Source: Metaphire vulgaris (lineage: Eukaryota > Annelida > Clitellata > Crassiclitellata > Megascolecidae). Taken from it: a stretch of DNA of 64,000 nt. Position 1 is the first letter of the stretch, and each line of letters begins with the position of its first letter. The notes beneath the pieces are model-generated. The model did no database searches, was not told the origin of the DNA, and was given only the letters and a program-made list of their open reading frames with translations. Shown piece by piece: positions 12,318-59,044 of this stretch. Where the stretch lies: the NCBI GenBank assembly GCA_018105865.1, contig CM030848.1:10422801-10486800 (forward strand), in the 5' to 3' direction. The translations under genes and the position numbers were made by a program.

Positions 12318-15108
12318 TTTCTCAATTTAATGGTTTGATAAGATGTTGTGAAATTTGTTGTTGCATTATTGTTGTTGAGTTTAATTGTTTGATATATTTG
12401 CAGTTGCATAATTAGTAAAGAAATGTATCCTTTAGCAGCCTGAAGCTATCTTCTATTACTATTGAGACGAGTGTTTTACATGATTTGTATTCTGAATGCT
12501 GTGTTTTGATCAAAGCATACACATGTGATCGTTAACTCATAAGAATCTGCTCGTGTTAGTAGATTTTGCTTTTGATATAAGTATATAAGTAATGCCCCTG
12601 TGCATTTCGTTTTATATTATAATGCATATTTGTGTTTTCTGTTTAGTTATTGCAGAACTGCCGATGGTTTACGAGAAATATATAATAACTTGCTTGTGAA
12701 TGAGGAAATATTAATTTCTCTGTGTTTTGCATTACAGTATATGCGGAAACAAATGTCTTGTGGAGTTTTAGATGTCAACGTGGAAAACTTTAATGCAGTA
12801 GTCCGATTTAAGTTGATTTCAGTGTTTCCAGCCAGTTGATGAGGTGTTTTGTATTAGCTGCAATTGGTGGATTGTATTTTAAAATATGATGCGTCTCTTC
12901 TGAGTGATAAGGTTTAATTTTTTCCATGGCATATGCGCTTACAAAAATCATCTGAGACGTGACATTTCTCTTGCATTTTGCATTTTACAGCATGTTTGAT
13001 AATTATTGTGTTTGTTTATTGGAATATTGGCATTTTCGGTCTCTGTTGACCTGTTATAAAATTTCTAGTTATGTATTCTATGATCCACAAAAATATGATG
13101 TTGATTTTGATAATTTCTTGGTTTTAAATGAATGGATTTATACTGCAATGGTAAAGATATTGAAACAGAATAAAGCTGATGACATAAATTTGTTTTCTGA
13201 AGCTTTTAGGACAAAATTTGTATAGTCTTGTTTTGTGTTCTTTACAGTATTTTGACATAAAACTTTGTCGGTTTATCTGTGGATTAGATTATTTTCTATT
13301 TTTAGCCAAGCATTATGAAGTCTCGTAATTTTTCTTAATGGTTTGTATTTTTGAGAAAATTGTTGTATTTGAGATCTGTTGCATTAAGATGAAATGTTGG
13401 CTTCTGTTGCTTTTCACATTTTTAAGATGAAATATTTTCCTTTATCTAAATCTTATCAGGCTTTCACAGGTTTCCTTCACCTTTTAGTATTAATTTGCTA
13501 TTCATATTTAAAACTATGTTCTCACAAATAACTGCTTATTATTTGTATTCAAACAAATGGTATAAAGTGTATTTTGCTGCTCTGATATTTAAACCACTAT
13601 AGGAATTGTTTTTGGTAGTGATTACTTGAGCCAGAAAATAATGTTTTTTGTATTTAAGTCAGTTCTTGAATCTTGCTGTCGGGTCATCTGTGATCTGATA
13701 ATATTAGTGGTGGCTGTTTACTGTTGTGGCATTTGTTAGTTGTTGGTGCATGATTTTGGTGCATGATTTTTGGTTAAATGCTTGTTTGTGTTTTAATCAT
13801 TTGTGGACAATATCTTATGAAAATGTGTGCATAATTTTTTTAAATTATTATATGCTGCCTATTAGAGATGGATTTGTTGACTAGTGAATTTTTCAAATGG
13901 AGTGCATTTTTATTTTGGTTTATCTAACATTTTGCCATTGTTTTTAATTTCATGAAATTGCTGATTTTTTTGATTTCCTGGATTTGCTTGATCAGGTACA
14001 AGTGTTTATTTGATGGTTCAAATTCATATTTCTTCAGTTTCTTATTATATTAGCAAGATGCTTTATATAGTGTCTCGAACATTGCCAAGACCTAAATCAA
14101 GGACACTTTGACAATTATGATCACTTTTATGATAGAGTGATAGTGACTATGTTCCACTTGAAGATCTAGTGAGCTGGCATCCATGATTTAATGATGGGAT
14201 CAGGTTGTTTTGTTTACACAGAAGAGGATTTCTGCAAGAAATAATAAAACACTGAATTTTGCATAGGGCTTATTTAGTGGCTAGAATGGAGTGTTGTTCA
14301 TTGTAGATCTGACAGGGTGTTTTTGGAGATATTGAAATTCAGTTAAGGTTTGGTAGGTGATGATAATTATAATGACTTTCAGACATTTTGAAACATGAAT
14401 TGCAAATCTCTTGTCAATGCTTTTTGATATTATCTGCTATCTGCTATCTTTAATTTATATAATCTGGAATAAAAATAATCTTGTTTCTCCCATCTGACTA
14501 TTAAATAAATTTTGTTTAGTAGTGTCGAGATTTCTTTTTGTCTATTTCTGGACTTGAGATACTAGCCATTTAATTCCATTAATGCTACAGTATTAGAGAT
14601 TGCACTTTATATCGTGATATATGATTGTGCTATACAGCCTGTGAGTTGTAAGAAAATTAAGAAATCAAGGAATTATTTCAAGTAATTTTAGTTGAGTAAT
14701 TTATACGATTTGCCAATAGATATTTTTCTCATTTGTGGGATTCTTGATTTAGCATTTAGAAGATAGTTGGATTTGCATGGTCCTTGTGATTGTCTTCTAA
14801 TTGTGATGTATATTTTGTTTGTGTCTAGTTCTGCTTTGTTGAATCTCACTGCAAATTTTTGACAATCTTTATTGCATCTGAGAACAGCTGTTAAGGTTAC
14901 AGACTTTGGTATTAATGAATTATTCTACCCAATTTGAAACGTCTTATTGAAGAGACCCTCGGTGGGACAAATGTGTCTACCAAGAAATTTGTTGTACTGT
15001 AATGAGTTTACGTGCATGATAGATTTCGGCATGAAGCAGCATTTAGCACAGACTGCAAAGTAGAAAGCAGACTTTTAGAGAGACTAAAGTAAAGTGCTTT
15101 GCAATAGT

Positions 15109-15330
15109 TTATCCTACTGGCAACAAAGGCACGAACCACCGATTTTGCCGCAAACATAGACAGTGAATTAGTCTAATTTGTCTTAGTTGGTAGAAGCAGG
15201 AACAAGATTGGTTAGCAATATGGTCTTTGAAGGATATGTCAATGTAAATGCCAAGATTTTTGACACTGCTCGAGAAAGTTGATATATATTGAAACTTTGA
15301 TCTATACATTATAACAACTATTTGCATTAT
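15109..15330 (-). mobile_element. CR1/L2-like LINE reverse transcriptase remnant
   Basis: The minus strand reads VKNLGIYIDISFKDHI and then SCFYQLRQIRLI. This matches the VKNLGV-D-SL-F--HI ... Y-LR-IR-IR motif at the C-terminal side of CR1/L2-type reverse transcriptases. No intact ORF extends on either side. Confidence 0.65.
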
Positions 15331-15856
15331 GGCATTTTATTGTGATTTGTATAAAAATGCTTTAATATTTATCCCAAGCTTTCATTAATGCTTTTTTTGA
15401 ACTTGCTATTCAGGCAGCTCTATGTGTCTCATTCTGCACATGAAAGTGATAGAAGAATCTTGCTATTATGTTTTCTCAAAATTTACGCAACACTTCTCAT
15501 ATCATAATAGCCACTTTTAAGGCTGGATTGTAAAATTGTCATGTGGCATCAGTTACTGTGAGCAATTCTTGTTTCAGTTATTCAATTAATAAGTCATTTA
15601 TTTATTAGAAACATATGTAAAGTAGTATAATTTATGAAAAAACTTGTGCTGTAAATGTTTTTGAAGTTCTTCCTTCAATGAATGTAACTATCAGACAAAT
15701 CACCAAAGTACTAATGCATTGAATTGTGAATGTTGCTTGATTTCCATCTTGTACTACCAGTACCAGTATATAAATTAGTTTTATCTGTGTTGGTGGAATA
15801 TAGTGTTCTTGGTTTATTTTTTGCCCTATTGGTTGAATACACTAGGCCTATGCTAC

Positions 15857-16032
15857 CAGTGGCGTAGCGAGGCACAGTGCCGCCCTAGGCGAAAAAAGTG
15901 CCGCCTTCGAAAATTCTTGACAAGCAAAAAACCTTATTGCATCGTAAAAGTAAAAAATTAAAAATCTCGAAAATGTCACCCCTAGCGCAAGTGCTGCCCG
16001 GGGCGGTTCGCCCCCACTGACCGCTAGGCCAC
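15857..16032. mobile_element. hAT-like MITE, CAGTGGCGTAGC family
   Basis: Starts CAGTGGCGTAGCGAGG and ends CCGCTAGGCCAC. The 8-mer TATGCTAC flanks both ends (15849-15856, 16033-16040). The last two bases of the right terminus appear lost. The core GACAAGCAAAAAACC lies at about 15919-15934. Confidence 0.75.
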
Positions 16033-16429
16033 TATGCTACTGCACCTTGTGAATAGGTTTGGCATAATCCTTGTGGCAAGTAACTGGTTTAAGTGGCTTT
16101 TTACTTCAATCATTCAGTATCTTTACATGGCCTTGTATTTGGGTTTGGAAAGTTGAACTGTATATGTGGGCCATGTTAGAAATGGTGCTATAGAAGTTCA
16201 CAATAATGATAATAGTAATAAATTAACAGAGAAGAATGGGAGCATGTCTCTCTTAGTTCCTTGCCATATTTCCTTCACTGGTTAGAACTTAGAACATGCG
16301 ATCATTGTATAATGTTGACAATTGAAGTTGTCAATTATTAACTTTAATAATAAATTAATTACTTTTGCTGACCAAAGCAATTTAATGCAGAAATCAGAGT
16401 GTCTTCAACAGACCATCTAAAATTTGTCA

Positions 16430-16600
16430 TCGGATAGATGTCGCTAGTGTGTCATCGAATTAAGATTTCGCCAATGCGTTCTCTTTGTTGATATGGACGC
16501 CGAGTAGATAGATGGTCGGCAAAAGCTAAAGACATTTCAGAATATCGTTGCCGACGGATAGGTAGTAAGACAGGCCAGGAGACAGGTACATGTAGAAGGT
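16430..16600 (+). other. Possible untranslated first exon of the CCDC160-like gene
   Basis: A CpG-richer stretch ends in a textbook donor, GTAGAAG followed by GTAAGT at 16601. The next acceptor (TTGCTTGCAG before 17322) lies just upstream of the coding start. The 5' limit cannot be set from sequence alone. Confidence 0.4.
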
Positions 16601-16809
16601 AAGTTCTGAATCGATGCGAGCATGGTTTGATTATTAAACAGCAGTGGCGTGGTCCTGTCTTATGCAGCGATATGATTGTAAGAGTCAGACACCCTAACCC
16701 ATCCTATTTCTTTCCCGTACCTCCTGTAGAGCCCCCTTTATTTTCATCTGTATGTCTACCATATTATTACCGGCAGTTCAATGTCTCGCTATCACCACCA
16801 CCACACTGC

Positions 16810-16885
16810 ATCCAACAGTGGTTCTCACACAGGGCAGTCCCTACTGAACCACTTTAAACCTTGTTATATTATATTATTATTATTT
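16810..16885 (+). mobile_element. SINE 3' body and tail (copy A)
   Basis: CAGTGGTTCTCACACAGGGC then CCACTTTAAACCTTGTTATA and a short ATT tail. The block is nearly identical to 32962-33022 and related to 44930-44990, 42690-42740, 26975-27010 and, inverted, 57850-57890. Confidence 0.6.
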
Positions 16886-17017
16886 CAACCTTTTATCCTA
16901 CTTCTGTTCATCCTTTTGCTGCCCAGCCCTCCCTTTTCAATCTTACATTGCCCTTTAATTTTTTTCTGAGTAATTTAAGTGTAGACCACAATTAATGAGA
17001 TGAATGAAAACTGTTAT

Positions 17018-17135
<118 letters not shown>

Positions 17136-17335
17136 TAATAAAATTGAAGGTTTTACAAATTGAGAGTCCTAGATTCCTTGAAACCACAATTTAGGATGAA
17201 AAGGGAAAAGATTTAGAATGGATCTTTGTGTAGAACTACAATTACATTGTTAAGTAGACGATAGTTAATTTATACAGATTTTAAAATTTGAACAGACATG
17301 CAATTTTAAATTGCTTGCAGCTGCAGTCGTGAAAG

Positions 17336-18740
17336 ATGATGGACGAACATCGTAATTATCCAGCGGCTATTCATGATGCACTTGAAGTTAAGGATTTTGG
17401 TCAATGCGGAACAAATCATTGGGTAGAAAAGCTTTTCCCCCCGATGTTTCGCTTTTCGTTGGATGAGTTAGCAAATAAAAATTCAGAGGAAGGGAGTTAT
17501 ATCAATTGTCAGTTTGAGAAACTTCTCAGAAAAATTTCTCCAGAAGATATTGATCGGATACAGAATGTCTATCATCGAGTCTGGATGATTTTGAAAAGTC
17601 AGAAAGAGGAGCACTCAGTATGTCAAGATGAAGAAGGTAGGTCCTAAAATATGATTAAATAATTATTTTTGAAGATTCTTCTTAGTTTTAAAGCAATTGT
17701 CTGTTGTTAAGCAGTGTTGAGTGTGACTTGATGACTGGACAGGTGACTGTTGTGCGATCAAGCCAGTCATGGCATCAAACTCAGCTGTTCATCATGTAGG
17801 TGGAAAAATTTGTGTCAGTGCTGGGATTTGGGGGATTTTTGTGGTTTTGGGGTAAAATTTTCACCAACACCACAGGGCAAGAGCTCATGTTGTCCTTGAG
17901 GCTCCTCTGTCAGATTGCATGATGTGGGCATGCGTAAGTGACGATGCCACTTAATACTGTGATCATGGCTGTGCTGCTGCCTTTTAAGGTAGTTAATTTT
18001 AGGAATATTTTGTGCCGAATCTTATATTATTCACAGGACCCGAAACTCGAGATGTAAAGGATTCAGCTGATAACGAATCACCTTGGCCAGAAAATGAATC
18101 TCATGATGAAGCATGCATCTGGGATTCAGATGATATTCGAGTTCTACGGAGAGTCTACGGGACAATCAAAGAGGAGAATGTCAAACTTGTATCTGAAATC
18201 TCAGTGTTGAAAGAAGAAAATCTTAAACTGAAGACTCTTGAAAGAAACGAAGCAAAACAATTGGCTTTAAGGAACGAAGAAGTGCTGGAGGCCATTAAAG
18301 CAAACAAGCGTTTGGAAATTTTGACCAAGTTCCTTAAAAAGGAAACCGACAAATGCAATAAAATTATTAGGGAACTGAATCAGAGGCTGGTCGAGTCGGA
18401 GAATGCGAATGCCGAGATGAATAAAGAAGTTTCAGTTTTGTCTCGCAATTTAGACTCCGAAAGACTTGAAAGGAAGATGGCCGAGTTGGAGTTTCAGAAA
18501 CGGTTGGATGAAGTTACAACGGCGCTTCGACACAGGGAACAATGCCTCGTGGAGGAATTAGAGAAAACGCAAACTCAGACGATGCAAAAAATCACGAGTC
18601 TACAGCAGCAGCTTGACAGAGAAAAAGAACTTCACAAAAGAACAGTCCGTGGGTTGAATCATCTACGAATGCATTATGGGAGCTTACCTGTAGAAGATGG
18701 AGAAGTTGATCCTCATCATTTGAAAACTTGGACATATTAG
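17336..18740 (+). CDS. CCDC160: Coiled-coil protein, CCDC160-like
   Basis: Two coding exons, 17336-17636 and 18037-18740 (phase 1 junction, GT-AG), encode about 334 residues. An N-terminal motif NHWVEKLFPPMFRFSLDEL resembles the H/KW-E--F-P-F block that opens CCDC160. Residues about 150-310 are a continuous predicted coiled coil rich in Glu, Lys and Leu heptads. The C-terminal LHKRTVRGLNHLRMHYGSL matches the conserved R--R-L--LR-H end of CCDC160. The function of the family is not established. The start could be either of two adjacent ATGs (17336 or 17339). A polyadenylation signal AATAAA lies at 18811-18816. The symbol is assigned by remembered similarity only; any other coiled-coil family remains possible. 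Confidence 0.75.
17850..17965. repeat. Dispersed repeat, copy 1
   Basis: AGCTCATGTTGTCC...TGTCAGATTGCATGATGT then GGGCATGCGTAAGTG corresponds to a diverged copy at 19300-19445 (ACATGTCGCTCC...TGTCAGATTTCCGGATGT then TGGCATGCATAAGTA). The unit is in the only coding intron of the CCDC160-like gene and again downstream of it. Confidence 0.5.
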
Positions 18741-18810
18741 TACAGTAATTGAGCATCCCACTTTCAAATATTTCATTTTACTTCTCATTTAATCCAAGGA
18801 AAGCTTGCCA

Positions 18811-18816
18811 AATAAA
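18811..18816 (+). terminator. Polyadenylation signal of the CCDC160-like gene
   Basis: Canonical AATAAA, 71 bp after the stop codon, on the coding strand. Confidence 0.6.
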
Positions 18817-18900
18817 ATGCTACAGAATTTATGTCAGGACAGTAGCCGCAACAATCGAAGATGTTTATATTTTCAAGAATTTGCTGGAATTATGATAGAC

Positions 18901-19113
18901 TATTATTATTATTATTATTATTTATTATTATTATTATTATTACATAGTTGTCAACACATGTTAAGTCATTCACAAAGTGAGGAATTGTAATTGAAGATCT
19001 AGTCAGTGGTGAGCAGCTTGATGAGGTTGCTACTCTTTGGCTAGGGTTAGATTCGAACCTGCAAACCTCCAGTTGCGTGGCAACAATCCTATCACTACTC
19101 CATTTTGCTCCCA
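18901..19113 (-). mobile_element. tRNA-derived SINE with (AAT)n tail
   Basis: On the minus strand the 5' part reads TGGAGTAGTGATAGG (box A-like), then GCAGGTTCGAATCTAACC (box B). The element ends in an AAT trinucleotide tail at 18901-18943. The box order and the tail at the opposite end fit a complete retroposed SINE. Confidence 0.65.
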
Positions 19114-20547
19114 TAATAATAATTACTTAAATGATTATTCTGTTGCTATAATATAGAAGATCTTCTACCTTGTCGAGTTAGAAAACTATTAATTTATTCT
19201 TGGAAAAATGGCCTTGCACGTGGATCTTATCATAGATAACTATTCTGGATTAAAAAATTTAAAATTACAGTGTAGTAACATTTATTTTAGCAGCTGGGTC
19301 TCCCTCAAGGCTGGGCTGAGAGAGCACATGTCGCTCCTCACTCTCCCTTGTCAGATTTCCGGATGTTGGCATGCATAAGTAATATTATTAAGTATGATGC
19401 TCCCCAACACTGGGATCCTGGCCACTGCCGGTGATTTTGCACCTTTACCACGCCAGTTCAAAGCCATCTTCAAAGTTCAGTGAAACCATTGATATCCGCC
19501 TGAATGACAAACGCTAAGACAGACTTCAGATGAATTCCGTTGTAAAAACACGGGGATTCAATTAAATTTGCATCGTGAAGACATGGGAAGTCAATTACCG
19601 GTACATTTGAATGTACTGAACTGGCAAAGACAGACAGACAGACAGATTTATTACATAGGTGGCCAACCTTTTTCTACAAGCAGTTTTTGCTGCCTTTTGC
19701 ACATTGTTTTCAACAGTAGTGAGAGCCACTGCAATCACACAATGGTAGTAAATGGTAACATTTAGGCCTACAATTAAACAGCAGTTTAAAGTAATTTACT
19801 ATTTTACTAATTAAAGCACAGGAACTAAAAGTCTTACTCGAGAGTGACCAAAGCTTTTTTCATATTTTAGTCATACTTTTTATTTTACAGATATACAGCA
19901 ATTGTAGCAGATAGAGTCAAATAACTTAAATTAAAAATTTGCAGATTTCTTTGCATTTAGCAACTGTCTGACAGTCATAGGCCATAGTATTTAAATATTT
20001 CTATATTATAGAATATTTGTCAAGTTGTTTAGCATTTCAATTTTTTAGGACACACAAATTTCTTAAGCGATAAAAACGTGAGTGTCTGTAGACATAATAG
20101 TCAATTGTAGACAACATTTAAAACTTTCTGAGCAAAGATGTAAGAATACAAAGGGATACAATCACACAACACTAAGACAAAACAATAATGAGTTAGAAGA
20201 AAATAAATGACAAGCTGTTGTAAAATTAGTTACCACAGAACAGCACGCATTGTAGCATAAAGGTACTTAAGTACAGTACAGACCATTACATTTTTACTTT
20301 TGCAACATTATTTCAAGCAGTAAGATTTAAATACTGTGTTCTATTTCACTTTGATGCTTTTGTGGTTTTATAAATTTGGCACAAATTAAACCCTAAGCTC
20401 AACCCTCCCATATGTTGTAAATCAGTGCAATCAAATGGTCACAGATTTCTTCACTACATGTATTTGTGCATCAGGTGATTTTGTAATGCTGTTGTTTCAA
20501 TAAAAAGCTCTTGCATAGAAACTGTACGTACACAGCACTTATTCGAA

Positions 20548-20625
20548 CAGTGTTTCCCAAACTGTGGGTCACGACCCAAAAGTGGGTCGCAGAGATCAGT
20601 CTAGTGGGTCGCGGGGTAGTGCAAA
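20548..20625. mobile_element. hAT terminus, CAGTGTTTCCCAAAC type
   Basis: CAGTGTTTCCCAAACTGTGG followed by GTCACGACCC and GTGGGTCGC hairpin arms is a widespread hAT end. No matching second end or target duplication was found, so it is truncated or solo. Confidence 0.55.
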
Positions 20626-22278
20626 ATTAGATTTCAAAGTGGATGCATTGCATTCTGCATAATTGCCATCATTATAATTTATATAGCACAGAATCATCTG
20701 CAGTTAATAAGCCTGGAAGTCAGTTACCGGTAGGTATTAAAAACATTGCATTAGTTTATAGGCATGTACCTGTAGCTAACTGGGAAGCGTGCCTGAGGAA
20801 AGGCAGTTCAAATATTGAAGTCAGATTCTGTGTGAACATAATGACTACCCGTAGATTATATCTTTCATTATTATTATACGTTGACACTATACCAACACAT
20901 TATGAACAGTTGATCGGAGAAAAAAGTGCATACAACCTTTAAGTTTAACACATTCAGACCAGAATTTTGTGAAAGCTGCAAGCTTTTAACCAAAATTACT
21001 TCAAATTCTTTTAGCTATTCCAATCTCATGTGTTTCAATCAACTTCTTCTGTGTATAAAAGTTATGACCAACAGTTTAAATTACATTTCAAAGGTGCAGA
21101 CATCAAACTTTACACAAAAAGCACCCATGTGTATAACTCCTGTACACGCATATATTCGGTAATGCACAGTAAAAATACATTTAGCAAAATAAGTACCGTA
21201 CAACACATATATACCTATATACATTGTAGAAATTCAACACAATGACAATCAATACCTTGAGATTAATACATATTTGGAACTGCATCTTTACACAAATAAT
21301 GCATGTATGCTGTCCAGGATTGCTAGGATTGTGTATCTACCAGTACTGCTTTTTAAAGTTTTCACCGTGTGATAATATTCTAAAGTTGTTGGCAGAGCTT
21401 AATTATCATTGATATTTTAGATATTAAGAGCTTAATTGGCAATCTTTGATTAGACTTTAGTGTTGATTGAGGACATACAGTAGATCAATTCAGTTACAAA
21501 TAACAACAGCAAAATGAGATGTCACTTCCACACCAGGAAAACGACAAGGTGGAACACATCAAAATTAGAATCAAAAGTTGTTGAAAAACAAAACAACAAA
21601 CTGTTTACAAAATTTGAGGCCCAAAATCAAAAAGTTGACGAGATGATGGTTGCAAAGTCTTGGCTGTTCACTCAGTAAGGAATCAACTCTGCATTAAGAT
21701 GATGAGTGTGAGGATGGCAATTTTGTATTTTGGGCGTTTGCCTGTATGCAGGCAAGAACTGTGAAAAATGTGTTTATGATCCCCAGACTTCACCTAGTGA
21801 CCCTAGTCGATGCAGGTATGACAAAATGGTACTTTACGCAAACGGAAAATGTTTCAACAAATATCTATGTTGGATCTGATATTTGTACTTATTATTGAAA
21901 GAAAGAGGTGAAATTTCACACGAAAGCACACACTGTTTTCAATATGTACCCAAGCCTCTAATGGCTGGCAGCTTGTGTAATTATAATCAAAGAAATGTAT
22001 TCGAAAAATTAACCATCATGATCTCACTTTGCCATGCCCTTTTATGCCACTGCTGATAAATAAAATATCGTAACAGATGCTTAAACTGGTTGGTTGCAAA
22101 GAACAATTTATTATGCACGGAGAATAGTGGGATGGCCGGGAAATATAGTAAACACCAACAGATCCAGGTGTAATAGCATAAGGAAGTGCATCCCACCATA
22201 CAACCAATGGCTATTCTACCACCATACAACCAATGGCTATTCTAAGGTACTGGTAATTAATATCATGCATTTATATAT

Positions 22279-22286
<8 letters not shown>

Positions 22287-22338
<52 letters not shown>

Positions 22339-22345
22339 ATATGTA
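22287..22345. repeat. (AT)n-(GT)n microsatellite
   Basis: Alternating ACAT, AT and GT runs in the presumed 3' flank of the channel gene. Confidence 0.9.
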
Positions 22346-22866
22346 TATGGTGTTTGTGTTTGTGTGTGTTTGTGTGAAAAATTAAGAAATAAAGAATAAG
22401 GTTAATACATTTATGGAAAACTGTGGCTCTATATTATACTGTGAGTATAATATCATTAACAAATGCCAGCTAATTATTATTAACAAGCAGACACCAGATA
22501 ACACAGGTAAGGCAATTATTCAAGCAACCTACTAGAGTTGTGATAATTACTTATTAAAAGCAAATCTTGTTATAATAACTAGGTTTCAGTAAGTAAGACA
22601 TTTTCAAACTAATTTGTACGGTCTCGACTAAGCTCAGAACAAACTATCCAGCCACAATTCAAGGCAGAATCCATACCTGGCAAGGTTTGCATAAAGCACA
22701 AACGACAGCAGCAAAATAACACAAAAATTGACTCGGAAATATACAGTACATTATCGCAAGCAGTATATTCAGTTAATGCATATGAAACGAGAAATTAAAA
22801 ACAGTAAAAAGAAGCAAAACTGTAACAGCTTAGAGCCTTAGATGAAAGAAACGTGTACAAAGTTGA

Positions 22867-57202
<34,336 letters not shown>

Positions 57203-57283
57203 CTATAAGGTCAAAGAAAAATGTTTTCCAGGCAGAATCATTAGCTATATTAAAACTACTATTCGTTTCATAGTAGACCTACG

Positions 57284-57680
57284 CAGGGCCGCCGAGAGAA
57301 ATTCCGGGCCCCGGTCATAGGCGGGTTTAGAGTTTAATATTTGGGTAGGCTAGCATGGAGGTCTGGGATGCCATCCAGCACGCGTGCCGTCCATCATGCG
57401 TGCCATCCGTGGGATTAGTGGGTACTAGGCTTAAGTCTACCCTAGCCTTTAATAAAAATCCGCCTATGGCCCCGGTACAAAAAAAGTTGTGGGCCCTGAA
57501 AAAATATCAAGTATCCGAAAAACCGACGAGCAAAAAAACGTTTTCTACTCTGCAAAATGGTCTGACAAGCAAAAAACCTTTTTCACTTATATTAATACAT
57601 CGTTATCACCGGCCACGGGTCCCTAAAACCTCCGTGGGCCCCGGTACAATGTACCGGCTGCACCCCTCTTCTCAGGCCTG
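57284..57680. mobile_element. hAT-like element, CAGGGCCGCCGAGAG family (host of a nested copy)
   Basis: Ends CAGGGCCGCCGAGAG and, complemented, CAGGCCTGAGAAGAGG. GACCTACG is perfectly duplicated (57276-57283, 57681-57688). Two shared cores lie at about 57524 and 57563. Confidence 0.88.
57316..57468. mobile_element. hAT-like MITE nested in 57284-57680
   Basis: Ends CATAGGCGGGTTTA and, complemented, CATAGGCGGATTTTTA. GCCCCGGT is perfectly duplicated (57308-57315, 57469-57476). Confidence 0.88.
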
Positions 57681-57756
57681 GACCTACGCAGCGAAGCACA
57701 GTTGCACACAGTAGCGTAACACTTAACTGCGAGTTCCCAGGGCTCGATCTTACTTG

Positions 57757-57821
57757 CAGTGGCGGCTCCAGAATTTAGGAAGTGGGGGCCGTTGGGGTGG
57801 CAACTCCTAATCATGGGGGTC
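57757..57821. mobile_element. CAGTGGCGGCTCCA fragment
   Basis: CAGTGGCGGCTCCAGAATTT and GGGTGGCAACTCCTAATCAT match the right half of 46370-46562 in inverted orientation. The other end is missing. Confidence 0.7.
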
Positions 57822-57849
57822 ATATTGTGCTGCTATACGCCAACGCTAC

Positions 57850-57992
57850 TTAGCATGATTTAAAGTGGCTTAGAAGGCATTACTGCCTGTGTGAAAGCCA
57901 CTGGCCGACTAGGGGCACAAACGGGGCTTGAACCCGCTCCGTCAGCCTGACGCTGCAGCACGTAACCCACTCTGCCATCCTCCGCCCCCTAC
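57850..57992 (-). mobile_element. tRNA-derived SINE, uninterrupted copy
   Basis: The minus strand reads GATGGCAGAGTGGGTTACG (box A), GGGTTCAAGCCCCG (box B), then the body CTGGCTTTCACACAGGC and AGCCACTTTAAATCAT. This shows that the scattered CACACAGG...CCACTTTAAA pieces elsewhere are the 3' half of this SINE. Confidence 0.75.
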
Positions 57993-58330
57993 AGTCCACT
58001 ATAGTCCATTGATATTTGTGATTTTTTTGTCGCCTAGATATAAAATCAGAAATTATCTGATGCGACTGCTGCTGATCACTAGAGTAGCGTCCATATTATG
58101 ACCCGCCGCCTCATAGATACGCTGACCTTTGCCCGGCCGACAAACCACCCTGCCTATAGCTATTTCAAGAAATATTAAGCGCATAAGAATAAGCAGCTAC
58201 TGCTCTGCTGCTTTCCGGGGCGCTGTAGAAGTTTACGAGATTTTACTTTACTTTACTTTACTTATATTATTGACAGAGGGAAATTACACTTTTCTAGATT
58301 ATCTCTTTTGCAGGCCTTCAGGCGATTCCC

Positions 58331-58763
58331 AGTGGCGTAACGTGGGTGGGGAGCGAGGGGACAATTTGCAGAAAGCCCCCGGGCCCCGGAAGAAGGGCCC
58401 CCCGAAGAATGGTTGCAACTTATTAAACAATTATTTATTTTTACATTTTACTACTATTTCAATATTACTGCTACACAGTGAGTAATTGTTGAATTAGGGA
58501 GCATGGGCGTCCGGAGGGGGTGCAAGGGAGTGCAATTGCACCCCCCTGAAAAAATTGTGGAGTCATGAAAAAAGTAAAATTGATTGTTTCTTTAGTCACA
58601 AGACCTTGTTTTGCACCCCCTAGAAAAATGTCTGCGGACGCCCATGTTAGGGAGTAAGCCTTATTCTTAGAACGGCGTAATTTATGTTAGCCTATAGGGG
58701 CCCCATATCCACTTATCAAGGCTGGCCCCTGGGCCCCCGAAAGTCATCACGCTCCGCCACTTC
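58331..58763. mobile_element. CAGTGGCGTAACG element hosting a nested MITE
   Basis: Left end CAGTGGCGTAACGTGGG; right end, complemented, near AAGTGGCGGAGCGTGATG. The termini correspond but no 8-bp duplication was seen. The arms share GGGCCCC-rich sequence. It contains 58502-58646. Confidence 0.5.
58502..58646. mobile_element. hAT-like MITE, CATGGGCGTCCGG family
   Basis: Ends CATGGGCGTCCGGAGG and, complemented, CATGGGCGTCCGCAGAC. TTAGGGAG is perfectly duplicated (58494-58501, 58647-58654). 145 bp. Confidence 0.92.
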
Positions 58764-59044
58764 TGGCCATTCATTCGCATGACACATTCTGTTAATTTCG
58801 CTGCTAAAATTGCCGACACCGACATCCCCACTCAATCTCAGGTAGCCTATGGGATGACCATTTTTGCTTGTCAGACTTTTTTGGTAGGAGACCCCAGAAT
58901 TTACGGACAACCCCCCAAATTGATAATCCTAGAAATAACCTTGACTGTAGGGCGTGTAGGTCTATGTGAGAAACAGTTCAGAAGTAAACCTGATTACGTG
59001 AAAGTTTCTTCGGAAAATCGAAGTATATTCAGTCAAATGTGAAG

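Larger units (their letters stand above)
11557..16400. other. Intergenic region, no gene recognised
   Basis: About 4.8 kb of AT-rich DNA. It may include the ACBD3 3' UTR (a weak ATTAAA at 11905-11910). ORFs here are short and show no family resemblance except the LINE remnant near 15109. An (AT)n run occupies 12269-12316. Confidence 0.6.
19115..22866. other. 3' flank between converging genes; no coding sequence
   Basis: About 3.7 kb of AT-rich DNA between the CCDC160-like gene (+) and the calcium channel (-). It probably holds the channel 3' UTR. A candidate minus-strand AATAAA lies at 22107-22112, about 0.75 kb after the channel stop. A dispersed-repeat copy (19300-19445) and a hAT terminus (20548) are the only other structures seen. 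Confidence 0.5.

Noticed and set aside
12600..13225. ORFs downstream of ACBD3 as a possible small gene
   Set aside because: Sequence is AT-driven and hydrophobic, without family resemblance or splice structure.
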